A stretch of 50,501 bases of DNA, taken from the NCBI GenBank assembly GCA_913063125.1, contig CAJXZM010000021.1:1-50501 (forward strand). Reading direction: 5' to 3'. The translations under genes were made by a program, and so were the position numbers. The stretch comes from an uncultured Gammaproteobacteria bacterium. GTDB taxonomy: Bacteria; Pseudomonadota; Gammaproteobacteria; Pseudomonadales; Ketobacteraceae. Under the pieces are notes generated by a model that was not told the DNA's origin, made no database searches, and saw only the letters and a program-made list of their open reading frames with translations. Shown piece after piece: positions 1-7,718 of the stretch (position 1 is its first letter; each line of letters starts with the position of its first letter).

Positions 1-59
1 TTAAAGCCTGCATCCATTTGCCGCCGATACTTCTGTAGATCCTGCTCAAAGTCGGCCAT
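1..59 (-). CDS. Partial CDS running off the left edge, unidentified
   Basis: An ATG at 59-57 opens a minus-strand frame that stays open to base 1. It encodes about 19 residues (MADFEQDLQKYRRQMDAGF), rich in charged and polar residues and likely helical. No stop is reached inside the window, so this may be the amino end of a longer gene. There is no clear Shine-Dalgarno sequence upstream of the ATG, so the call is weak. The stretch is too short to assign a family. Confidence 0.3.
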   Translation of the reverse strand, partial: MADFEQDLQKYRRQMDAGF

Positions 60-97
60 AAAAATACGTTAATAATCTATCGAAAGGAGAGAGTTTA

Positions 98-200
98 ATG
101 AGCGAAATTATAGTCGCTATAAAGGAATTATAGTCGCTTCGTTGGTAATTTTTTGTATATTTAAGAGGGCTGCTTTTTCTTGCAATAAGACGGTGCGTTA
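98..200 (+). pseudogene. Small peptide gene broken by a 20-bp duplication (tentative)
   Basis: An ATG at 98 follows a strong Shine-Dalgarno sequence (AAGGAGAG at 84-91) but the frame stops after 11 codons at 131-133. The segment 104-118 is repeated at 124-138 with one mismatch and a 20-bp offset, which is not a multiple of three. Removing one copy would give a 27-residue peptide with a hydrophobic core (IIVASLVIFCIF) ending at the stop at 198-200. This is inferred from the repeat geometry. It could equally be a leader peptide or chance. Confidence 0.25.
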
Positions 201-267
201 ATTCTTGACTGATCGGTTAGATATACTTAATATCCAACCGATCATTCAGAAATCAATAGAGACTTTA

Positions 268-1110
268 ATGAATAAAATAAAAGCGACTTACGTAAGCATA
301 TTTCTAACAGTGTTAACGCTAATAACCGGGTATGCGATTTATGATTTTATGACCAACCCCATTGCTTGGGGTGGGGTATTGTTAACAACGTTACCGCTGT
401 TATTAATGCTGGTGCGAGCTTTTCTATTGTCTAATTTAGCGCGAACGTCAGAGAAATTGCCTGTATTTACATGGTTAGGTGTTGTTGGGATTGTTGTTGC
501 GTGTTACGGCAGTATGACAGTATCGATGCCTATTCCCGTGATTGCTGCTGTAGTAGCCTTTATCGGGTTTCAGTTCTATAACCGCTGGTATTCAAATTTG
601 GATAGAACTGAAAGTGAGCTGTTAAAAGAAGGGCAGCAACTTCCTGAATTTACTGTGTATCAAACGGATGGCCGAGAGTTCTCCTCAAAAGAGCTTAATG
701 GCAGCCCTGCATTGATTCTGTTTTATCGTGGTAATTGGTGTCCTCTCTGTATGGCTCAAATTAGGGAGATAGCTGCACAATATAAGGAAATGGCAGACAA
801 AGGTATAAAAATCGCGCTTATTAGCCCTCAGCCAGAAGGCCATTCTAAGAAGTTGTCGGATAAATTCGATGTGCCATTCCTGTTTTTGGTGGATAAAAAC
901 AATGCTGCTGCGGAGAAGCTAAATATTGCTATGAAAGATGGGTTGCCGTTGGGTATGGAAGTGTTAGGTTATGATGGTGATACCGTGTTACCTACAGCAT
1001 TGTTTATCAATGCTGAAGGGAAGATTGTATATTCGGATCAAACCAGTAATTACCGTGTTCGCCCTGAGCCAGAAGAGTATTTACGTGTCGCTGAAGCTAA
1101 TGGGCTGTAA
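268..1110 (+). CDS. Membrane-anchored AhpC/TSA-type redoxin
   Basis: The protein starts with about three to four hydrophobic segments in the first 105 residues and continues into a thioredoxin-fold domain of the AhpC/TSA (peroxiredoxin-like) type. The redox motif is FYRGNWCPLC, a CxxC in the usual position after the first beta strand. A conserved-looking cis-proline region (LPTALFINAEGKIVY) lies near the end. It probably acts as a membrane-tethered thiol oxidoreductase facing the periplasm or cytoplasm; topology cannot be settled by eye. I chose the ATG at 268. A TTG at 205 would add 21 residues, but the ATG start gives a natural N-terminus with a basic stretch (MNKIKA) before the first membrane segment. 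Substrate is unknown. It is similar in design to the DoxX/redoxin gene at 5603-6721. Confidence 0.75.
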   Translation: MNKIKATYVSIFLTVLTLITGYAIYDFMTNPIAWGGVLLTTLPLLLMLVRAFLLSNLARTSEKLPVFTWLGVVGIVVACYGSMTVSMPIPVIAAVVAFIGFQFYNRWYSNLDRTESELLKEGQQLPEFTVYQTDGREFSSKELNGSPALILFYRGNWCPLCMAQIREIAAQYKEMADKGIKIALISPQPEGHSKKLSDKFDVPFLFLVDKNNAAAEKLNIAMKDGLPLGMEVLGYDGDTVLPTALFINAEGKIVYSDQTSNYRVRPEPEEYLRVAEANGL

Positions 1111-1147
1111 TTTAGCGTAAACCTTTAACCTTATTGATTATGAATGT

Positions 1148-1171
1148 TGTTCTAAATATTGTTCTAAACAT
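1148..1171 (+). repeat. Two tandem 12-bp units
   Basis: TGTTCTAAATAT is followed immediately by TGTTCTAAACAT, one mismatch in 12. It lies between the redoxin and the RHS gene, just upstream of the RHS start. It is one of many short tandem duplications in the host part of this window. Confidence 0.7.
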
Positions 1172-1179
1172 TTGTGCTG

Positions 1180-4100
1180 ATGCTGTCTTTATATCACCCT
1201 ACTCGTGTCCTTAAAGGCAGTGACCTCTACATGCCCCACAGCAAGACCCAGTCAGTACCTCAAGCAATGTCTCAACTTGAACCAGAATTAGCCGCGTGGT
1301 TATTGGAAGATATAACGCATAATCATTGGGTGCAGATTCGTTATCAATTTCCTGATGTTACTCCGGTGCCCCTATCAGATGTTACCTATCGTATTGTTAG
1401 TCTTCAGGATGAAAATATTACGGTTAGCGGAACGCTAGATTCTCAGGGGAAGGCCTACCATGAAGGATTTATTCCTGGTCCTGTTGCAGTATACCTTTCA
1501 ACAGAGGATACAGTGGCGGTAGAGCTGGAAGTGAATGATCTTCAACAAAACCTCCAGCGGAGTTTTGATAGTTTGGCGGTTTTGTTGTCGTCGCAGAAAC
1601 TGCCGCTTGATCAACATCTCCAGCAGGAAGCGTTGGTGCCTTATCTGCGCTATCTTTTTCCTCAAGCGAGAGCGGCAGAGCAGGATACGCAATCGTGGCA
1701 ACATTATTGTCAATGGGTATTGGACGCTGTACCTCCACCCTTGTCTCGGTCATCCTTACCTTATCTGCCACATTACCCCGCTATTGTTAGCGTGGTAATG
1801 GATAAAATACCTGCGGATGCGATTCAGCTGATAAGTGCTTATGGCCATTTGTCAGACGAGCATAAAGTATCGATATTTCTACTGATATCGGATGACACCT
1901 TTGTGTCGCTATTAGGGTTGTTTGTTGAAAAACTTTGGGGCGAAACGGGCGATTGTGTGTATGTTCGAAGTTTTGTATTAGATCTGTTAAATGGGTTGCT
2001 GATTGAGGTGTTGTTGGGGCAAGGTGTTTTTATTGTTAATAATGCGCTGTCAGTATTTGGTTGCTGTAAACAGATTTTTTCTCCAGCGGGGCCATTGTTA
2101 GATGAGATCGTGGAGCAGTTGCGTGAATTAATACTATTGTTCCGGAAAACTAAAATTAGTACAACGTTGCAAGGAAGGACTAATACAGAGATTGTTGCGC
2201 AATGGCGCGAGCCACCAAATCCACAGCGGTGTGATAAGCATTATTCAAATGTTGCGCTGTTGCCAACGAATGTTAACGGTGACCCGGTTGCCGCGAGTGG
2301 TGAGCATCGTGTTGAAGATGGTTATGTTCATAAGTTCGCGAACGAGGTGGTGTTATCACATACGGATTTTAAATTGAATGGCCCGATACCGTTACGTTGG
2401 ACTCGTCACTATCGCTCTTCATACTCCGGCGGGTGGAGTTGTATCGCGAATGAGGTTATTCATGTCTCACAAGGGTGGGTTAATTATTGTCGAGAAGATG
2501 GTGTTATGGTTTCCTTTGAATTGCCTCCCATCGGGAAATATTCTACCAATGTTACATGTGGCCTGATCTTACAACGGATTTTTTATAGTGTTTTCGTCAT
2601 TAAGGGCGGTGGGGATACCCGAAGAGTATTCAGCGGGTTGTATTCAACAACCTTGCCTTTAGGTGTGGCATCAGAGAAAAGTGTAAATTCTTATTTTGAA
2701 GAAATCATACCTATTACGCTGTTAGAAAATCAGTATTCTGAGGGGTGGCAGTTTGATTACAAATTTTTGGAGCATGGTCACCACCAGTTAGTGGGGGTGA
2801 AAAGTGGTTGGGGTCATGATCTCGCGATTGAATGGAGTGAGTCGGGCTCTATCGCACGTATAGTGAATAAAAGTGATGGCAAGGTATTGTCTCAATATGA
2901 TTGGGATAATACTTGTTTACAAAGTGCTGTCAGTGATACGAAGAGGCGCTGGCAATATACGTATTTGTCAAATGACCCCACATTAATATCTACTATGACA
3001 TATCCTAATGGATCTGATGTCCAGTGGAAATACGATGCAAAGGGACAGGTACAAATCAGCGCTTTGGAAAAACGCGCGTTACAACGCGTTGTATTATCGC
3101 AGTCACAGCCGAAATCAGAATCAACGTATAGTTACGACAAAAATCACCTGCTCACTTCTTATACCGACGTTGAAAAAAATGTAACGCAATACCGTTATAA
3201 CGAAAAAGGCATGTTAACAGCCTTTATTGATCCTGCAGGGGGGGGATTCAGTTTGTCGTATGATGGTCAAGGTCGGTTGCGAGAAGTTACGAATGCTTTA
3301 GGGGAGAGTTGGGGGTGTGAATATAACAAACAAGGCGATGTTGAAGCGTTGGTTGATCCCGAAGGTGTGGCATATCGAATAAACTGCGTTGCCGGGCGAC
3401 CAGTATCGATGTCCGTGGACATAGAAAATGATGTTGAGGTCCGGGCTCTATCCGTTCAGCGTTACTGGCAGTGGGATGCTTGCGCTAATCTTATTATGGA
3501 CAGCGCTAACGGATGTTTAAATCAAGCAACTTATGATGCTTATGGGAAGTTAATGCAGCTTGTAGATCGAGGGCAAGAGGTAGTGTCGTTTGATTACGAT
3601 TCCCAAAACCAGTTACAAAAGGTCAGTGCTAATGGCTCTACGCAATTGGCTTTAATGTATCATGGTTCGGGAATGATGTCCCAAATAGCAAAATATTCGG
3701 GACAATGTGTTGATTTACAGTTTGATGATTATGGGCGTTTGTTAAAGTGGAAGGAAACAGTTGTATCGGAGAAATACACGCAAACATTGTCCATTCAATA
3801 CGATAGCCAGGGCCGAGTGTCGCGATTAGATTACAATGGAAAAAACACGGATAGTTTGCAATTCCAATACGCAAAAGGGCCGTTGCCAAAGGCGTGCATT
3901 GATGCTTCTGGAGAAGAGTTTTCACTGCAATTTAGTGAAGCAGGACTGTTGCTTAACTGTGATGAGCAGAAAGCAACATGGCAATATGATGCCTGTGGAC
4001 GGCAGGTTTATTGTTTTAATAATCGGCAGGAAGTAAAAACCCAATATGATGCATTGGGTCGAGTGGTAAAACACCTTGAAGGAAATAGGGTGATTCAATG

Positions 4101-4893
4101 CGTGTACCAATTGGGAGGACAGTTAGCCCAATATCAGTCACCCCTCGGAAAAGTTGAGCATGCCTATAATGCGTTAGGTCTCCGAGTGAGCTCAACCCAT
4201 TCAAACGGATATATTGTGACATATCAGTACAGTACCCTGGGTATGCTGGCGCGTATTGAGATAAATGACAACGTTGTATTGGAATACGTTCGTGATGCTG
4301 CAGGAGTGGAATTATATCGAAAGCAAGGTGCATCCCAGTGTGCGGGTGATACGTTTGTTACGCGTTGGGTTGATGACTGTTTTGACAGAAAACTTGAGGA
4401 AGTTACAGAAAACATTCGATTGCAACCGGACAGTAAAAATCAACCAGAGTTGATAGCGAATTTGATGTTTGTATTGCAGCTGGATAGGTTAGATTTTCCA
4501 CCCTTGTTACAGCGGTGCGTGAAAAAACTGCAAGATAATGGTAACCCTATGAGAGGAATCGCGAAAATACCAGAATCAAGTCAGATCGAGAATGGCATCG
4601 TTGTTCACCATCCCGTAAGTGGTGAGGTGTTGTTAGTTATTTATCAAAATCAAGTGTATTTTTATGAAAGTAATTGCGAACCTGAGTGGCGGGATTGGAA
4701 TGGGAATGATTCCACACTAAGTGGTATTCGTGTGGCTAGAGAATATTTGCCGACTAAACCTTTGGGCGATATTGATATAAAGGGTGTCATGAAAGAACCT
4801 TGTGATGGTATGTTATGGGATTTTGTTACCGAAGGGGTTGCTTCAACAGTAATGAATGCTGTGTCGATAACACATAAGTCAAAAATCATGTGA
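1180..4893 (+). CDS. RHS/YD-repeat protein, T6SS-effector-like, atypical C-terminus
   Basis: A protein of about 1,237 residues. The N-terminal third contains hydrophobic helices around residues 235-320, as in many T6SS-exported RHS proteins. A DUF6531-like segment follows near residues 375-460 (NEVVLSHTDFKLNGPIPLRW, then RHYRSSYSGGW). From about residue 600 to 1060 there are many YD repeats (patterns such as YDAKGQV, YNEKGML, YDGQGRL, YDSQGRV, YDALGRV). Normal RHS proteins then end the shell with a conserved region containing DHLGTP and a YRYYDP..GRF..DP motif before a variable toxin. I do not see either here. The last repeats run into about 175 residues of unrelated sequence, which I cannot assign to a toxin family. 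No immunity gene is evident downstream. Start: ATG at 1180 or GTG at 1174; neither has a clear ribosome site. It could be an intact divergent RHS or the product of an internal deletion. Confidence 0.8.
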   Translation: MLSLYHPTRVLKGSDLYMPHSKTQSVPQAMSQLEPELAAWLLEDITHNHWVQIRYQFPDVTPVPLSDVTYRIVSLQDENITVSGTLDSQGKAYHEGFIPGPVAVYLSTEDTVAVELEVNDLQQNLQRSFDSLAVLLSSQKLPLDQHLQQEALVPYLRYLFPQARAAEQDTQSWQHYCQWVLDAVPPPLSRSSLPYLPHYPAIVSVVMDKIPADAIQLISAYGHLSDEHKVSIFLLISDDTFVSLLGLFVEKLWGETGDCVYVRSFVLDLLNGLLIEVLLGQGVFIVNNALSVFGCCKQIFSPAGPLLDEIVEQLRELILLFRKTKISTTLQGRTNTEIVAQWREPPNPQRCDKHYSNVALLPTNVNGDPVAASGEHRVEDGYVHKFANEVVLSHTDFKLNGPIPLRWTRHYRSSYSGGWSCIANEVIHVSQGWVNYCREDGVMVSFELPPIGKYSTNVTCGLILQRIFYSVFVIKGGGDTRRVFSGLYSTTLPLGVASEKSVNSYFEEIIPITLLENQYSEGWQFDYKFLEHGHHQLVGVKSGWGHDLAIEWSESGSIARIVNKSDGKVLSQYDWDNTCLQSAVSDTKRRWQYTYLSNDPTLISTMTYPNGSDVQWKYDAKGQVQISALEKRALQRVVLSQSQPKSESTYSYDKNHLLTSYTDVEKNVTQYRYNEKGMLTAFIDPAGGGFSLSYDGQGRLREVTNALGESWGCEYNKQGDVEALVDPEGVAYRINCVAGRPVSMSVDIENDVEVRALSVQRYWQWDACANLIMDSANGCLNQATYDAYGKLMQLVDRGQEVVSFDYDSQNQLQKVSANGSTQLALMYHGSGMMSQIAKYSGQCVDLQFDDYGRLLKWKETVVSEKYTQTLSIQYDSQGRVSRLDYNGKNTDSLQFQYAKGPLPKACIDASGEEFSLQFSEAGLLLNCDEQKATWQYDACGRQVYCFNNRQEVKTQYDALGRVVKHLEGNRVIQCVYQLGGQLAQYQSPLGKVEHAYNALGLRVSSTHSNGYIVTYQYSTLGMLARIEINDNVVLEYVRDAAGVELYRKQGASQCAGDTFVTRWVDDCFDRKLEEVTENIRLQPDSKNQPELIANLMFVLQLDRLDFPPLLQRCVKKLQDNGNPMRGIAKIPESSQIENGIVVHHPVSGEVLLVIYQNQVYFYESNCEPEWRDWNGNDSTLSGIRVAREYLPTKPLGDIDIKGVMKEPCDGMLWDFVTEGVASTVMNAVSITHKSKIM

Positions 4894-4894
4894 T

Positions 4895-4927
4895 TGTAGT
4901 AGCGGTGTAGTAACTGTGTAGTAACGA
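4895..4927 (+). repeat. Three tandem 11-bp units after the RHS stop
   Basis: TGTAGTAGCGG, TGTAGTAACTG and TGTAGTAACGA lie head to tail directly after the RHS stop codon. The first seven bases are identical in all three units. Confidence 0.75.
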
Positions 4928-4956
4928 TGCAATTATAACAATAAGAGAGAATAATA

Positions 4957-5514
4957 ATGACGGAGGACCTTCAGCAGCAGCTTTATGCATTGTTGGCAAA
5001 GCAGTCAATAACTGAGCTTATTCACGGGTACTGTAATGCGGCGGATCGTCGTGATTATGACAAAATGCGCAGCTATTATCATGACGATGCGTTAGATGAT
5101 CACGGTGGTTTTTTTAAAGGCTTGGCTATGGAATTTATTGATAAATTGCCAGAAATCCAAGCACCGATGGAAATATTGCATCACAATGTAACCACCGTAA
5201 ATATCAAGCTTGATCCTGATGATACGAATAAGGCGGAAGGGGAAGTGTATGTGTTGGCATTTCACACGATGAAAACTTCTGATAGCGGGACAATGGATTT
5301 GTTAATTGGTGGCCGTTATTTTGACAAATATGAGCAGCGTGATGGTCTTTGGAAGTTCTCTCATCGTGCTGTTGTTGCAGATTGGGTGAATATACACAAC
5401 CCTTCTACAGTTGATTTGAAGCACCCCGTTATTGAAGGTTCCCTGATAGGTAAACCTGGGCCGGAAGATCCTTCTTATGCGTTCTTCTCACTATTTAAAC
5501 GGGGAGAGCGATAA
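4957..5514 (+). CDS. SnoaL-like / NTF2-fold protein
   Basis: A 185-residue protein of the SnoaL-like (NTF2-fold) superfamily. Typical features are the N-terminal helix pattern LLAKQSITELIHGYCNAADR, the following RDYDKMRSYYHDDALDDHGG segment, the central LHHNVTTVNIKL strand and the C-terminal WKFSHRAVVADWV. In characterised relatives this fold acts as a small dehydratase, isomerase or ketosteroid-metabolism accessory; no substrate can be read here. The ATG follows AAGAGAG. The stop codon overlaps the ATG of a degenerate short-chain dehydrogenase stub (TAATG), suggesting the two were once translationally coupled. SnoaL-like genes are often next to short-chain dehydrogenases, which fits. Confidence 0.75.
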   Translation: MTEDLQQQLYALLAKQSITELIHGYCNAADRRDYDKMRSYYHDDALDDHGGFFKGLAMEFIDKLPEIQAPMEILHHNVTTVNIKLDPDDTNKAEGEVYVLAFHTMKTSDSGTMDLLIGGRYFDKYEQRDGLWKFSHRAVVADWVNIHNPSTVDLKHPVIEGSLIGKPGPEDPSYAFFSLFKRGER

Positions 5515-5572
5515 TGAACGCATCAAAGCTTAGTAAAAAATTGCGATTGTAACGGGAGCAGGTCAAGCGCCA
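5514..5572 (+). pseudogene. 5' stub of a short-chain dehydrogenase (SDR) gene
   Basis: The ATG at 5514 overlaps the preceding stop codon. The frame reads MNASKLSKKLRL and stops at 5550. After the run of six A at 5535-5540 the shifted frame reads AIVTGAGQAP (5543-5572). Restoring one A would give a continuous LSKKIAIVTGAGQA, a textbook SDR amino end with the start of the TGxxxGxG NAD(P)-binding motif. The rest of the gene is missing: the sequence goes straight into a hairpin terminator. The remnant is therefore both frameshifted and truncated. The match is short, so the call rests on position, coupling and motif together. Confidence 0.6.
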
Positions 5573-5590
5573 ATTTGAGGCGCTGATTTT
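5566..5590. terminator. Hairpin terminator between convergent genes
   Basis: AGCGCC (5566-5571) pairs with GGCGCT (5579-5584) around a 7-nt loop, followed by GATTTT. It lies between the plus-strand SnoaL/SDR unit and the minus-strand DoxX-redoxin gene. The U-tract side fits the plus strand. Confidence 0.6.
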
Positions 5591-5602
5591 GAGGTTCTAG
5601 CT

Positions 5603-6721
5603 TTAAGGCTCCAGCAACGCTAAAGGTTTCTTTTTATGTTGTTCTTTATTAGCCAAATATTTATCTAAGATAGGCTCCAAGTGTAGAGGATTAAAACTGT
5701 AGGGGCCTTTGCCGGGATTATAAATAATATGTCCATCAGCACTAATAAAGTAAAGCCTAGCGGGACGTCCAACCCATCGATTGTTGACTGCGTCATCCAT
5801 ACCATCAACGAGAAGTGGAATGTTCTGATGTAATAAATTTCGCTTGAGGCGTTCCGCAACTCGTAGCCGATCGGGGAAATTGGTGTGTTGGGCGATGTCG
5901 GTTGCAACCGGGTGGTTAAAGAATATTTTGCTGGTTTCAACAAGCTGTGTACGTGCCAGTGGCCATTCGTCAGTGGCGTGAGGTTCGCTGACATAGACAC
6001 CGACAAAATTAATGGAATCTTTATATTTTTCATGCAACCGATTGATGTCTGCTAAACCAGCGCTAAATACTGGGCAGCTGTTTGCGCCAAGAAATAACAC
6101 AACGGGTTTTTCTCCCAAAAAGTCAGATAGTTGAGAGATTGTTTTGCCATCGGACTGTAGTAGTGAAAATTCAACGGCTTGTTGTCCAATTTTAGGAGCG
6201 TTGATGTCGAACTCATTCTGCCAATTTTGCTCAAGGGGGCGGTACTTCATAACGTCTTGAGCAATGTATCGCATTGATTGTAGAGGTGAGTTGTGTTCGT
6301 AAGAGGTAAAGGTTGTGGCAACAAGGGCAAAAGCAATCACAGCGTACCTAGATAAGGTACCCGTGGCCTGTGAGCGTGAAACTGCTTGACGATGGTAGGT
6401 GATATACACAGCGCCAACAGCGATAAACATTAGTAGTGATACAAAAAATGGTAAGTCGATAACTAATGGTAAGCAAAGAAGTGCGGCGAGAACGAGTTGT
6501 AGAGTACCAACGATTCGTTTGTACTCATTGGATAGGTTATTGGTGAACCCTAGATGGCTTAGCCACGTGGCGCTTTCTTTTTGTAATAGGTTGATGGCAG
6601 AAGAGAAAAATATTGCCAGCCCCAGGCCAAGTTGAATACCTGCCAAGACGCCATGCGCGCTGAATGCGAGAACAAACGGTAGAACTGAGTCTATGGACAT
6701 GATTTGTTCATACTGTTCCAT
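5603..6721 (-). CDS. DoxX-like membrane domain fused to a deiodinase-family redoxin
   Basis: 372 residues. Residues 1-165 contain several membrane segments of DoxX-like character. Residues about 175-360 form a thioredoxin-fold domain. Its motif VVLFLGANSCPVFSAG, the segment YVSEPHATDEW, the segment QHTNFPDRLRVAERL and the end RLYFISADGHIIYNPGKGP correspond one by one to conserved blocks of iodothyronine deiodinases. Cys216 sits where those enzymes have selenocysteine, and His248 and His279 sit at the positions of their conserved histidines. The codon for residue 216 is TGC, so no selenocysteine is needed. The biochemical role is unknown; a membrane-coupled thiol redox or reductive function is likely. 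The ATG has AGAAGATC upstream. The downstream terminator and plus-strand neighbours show it is a single-gene unit. Confidence 0.75.
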   Translation of the reverse strand: MEQYEQIMSIDSVLPFVLAFSAHGVLAGIQLGLGLAIFFSSAINLLQKESATWLSHLGFTNNLSNEYKRIVGTLQLVLAALLCLPLVIDLPFFVSLLMFIAVGAVYITYHRQAVSRSQATGTLSRYAVIAFALVATTFTSYEHNSPLQSMRYIAQDVMKYRPLEQNWQNEFDINAPKIGQQAVEFSLLQSDGKTISQLSDFLGEKPVVLFLGANSCPVFSAGLADINRLHEKYKDSINFVGVYVSEPHATDEWPLARTQLVETSKIFFNHPVATDIAQHTNFPDRLRVAERLKRNLLHQNIPLLVDGMDDAVNNRWVGRPARLYFISADGHIIYNPGKGPYSFNPLHLEPILDKYLANKEQHKKKPLALLEP

Positions 6722-6845
6722 GATCTTCTCCAGAAGTGATGCAAGTTTGAGCTTGTATTCTAACTAAAAATGATTGATAGTCAATAATGAATGTTATTCA
6801 GTTATATTGATTTTGGTTGAAATTCAGCCCATAGGAGATCATTAG

Positions 6846-7718
6846 ATGGAAAATGAAAAGGCACAAATAACGCAGAATACAACCATGGAAGTACCTGCAA
6901 CGCCCTTAATTACGCTATATACATTTACTATGAGCCCTTACGCGCAAAAGGTGCACTGTTATTTACAGTACAAGCGTCTGCCGTTTAGATGCTTTTACAT
7001 CAACCCATTACGTTTGAAAAAAGACCTGCCGGTAGGCAAACAGGTGCCAGCCTTGACGGTTGGAGATCAAAGCAAAACTGACTCTTCTGCAATTGGTTTG
7101 TGGCTAGACGAATTGTTTCCCGACCATGCGCGATTGTTACCGAAAGACCCTGCGCAAAAAGAAGCGATTTTAACGATTGACCAATGGGTTACTCATCGAT
7201 TAATTCCTGGTAATTTTAGGCATTATCCTGGAGTAGGATTTACGCCACGCAGAGTGTTAAACGGTTGGCGCTTAGGACAAATATTACATAAAACCTCTCA
7301 CGGAGGTATTCCATTAACACTTCAGATTATGTGGCCCTTGATACTCAGTCAGCTGGGCTTTTTAACTGATATGGTAGAAATGACCGACCAGCATGTGTCG
7401 TTAAGGCAAGCGAACAAAACGTTGTGTGAAGAGTTTTTAGCACATTTAGGCGAGGGACCCTTTTTGGGTGGAATGACACAGCCAAGTTTGGCTGATTTAA
7501 GTGCATACCCGCATTTTGTGACGCCTTATCTTGGTGGCTTTAGAGGGGCAGAAGACATTTTGGAGTATCCGAAAATTGTTGCTTGGTTACAGCGTGTTCG
7601 AGAATATTTAAATGATACCCCGCCACTGATGCCTGCTGTTACGGTAACAAGAGAGTTTCCTGGCGATCAAAAAGGTACGGCTTATGTGGGTGTAAATGCT
7701 AAAGGTCGGTTTTCTTAG
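6846..7718 (+). CDS. Glutathione S-transferase family protein
   Basis: 290 residues. The N-terminal thioredoxin-like domain is visible as [20 protein letters not shown] with the later VPALTVGD and [15 protein letters not shown] (cis-Pro and glutathione gamma-glutamyl binding region). The C-terminal helical GST domain includes [20 protein letters not shown], the usual Asp-containing N-capping box. The residue that would serve as catalytic Ser/Cys/Tyr is not certain (Ser in TMSPYAQK is the best candidate). The ATG is preceded by TAGGAGATC. The 3' end overlaps the end of the convergent hybrid kinase gene by 20 bp. Confidence 0.8.
   Translation: MENEKAQITQNTTMEVPATPLITLYTFTMSPYAQKVHCYLQYKRLPFRCFYINPLRLKKDLPVGKQVPALTVGDQSKTDSSAIGLWLDELFPDHARLLPKDPAQKEAILTIDQWVTHRLIPGNFRHYPGVGFTPRRVLNGWRLGQILHKTSHGGIPLTLQIMWPLILSQLGFLTDMVEMTDQHVSLRQANKTLCEEFLAHLGEGPFLGGMTQPSLADLSAYPHFVTPYLGGFRGAEDILEYPKIVAWLQRVREYLNDTPPLMPAVTVTREFPGDQKGTAYVGVNAKGRFS

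Noticed and set aside
6060..6090. Selenocysteine (in-frame TGA) in the deiodinase-like gene
   Set aside because: The codon at the active-site position is TGC on the minus strand, so it is an ordinary Cys.
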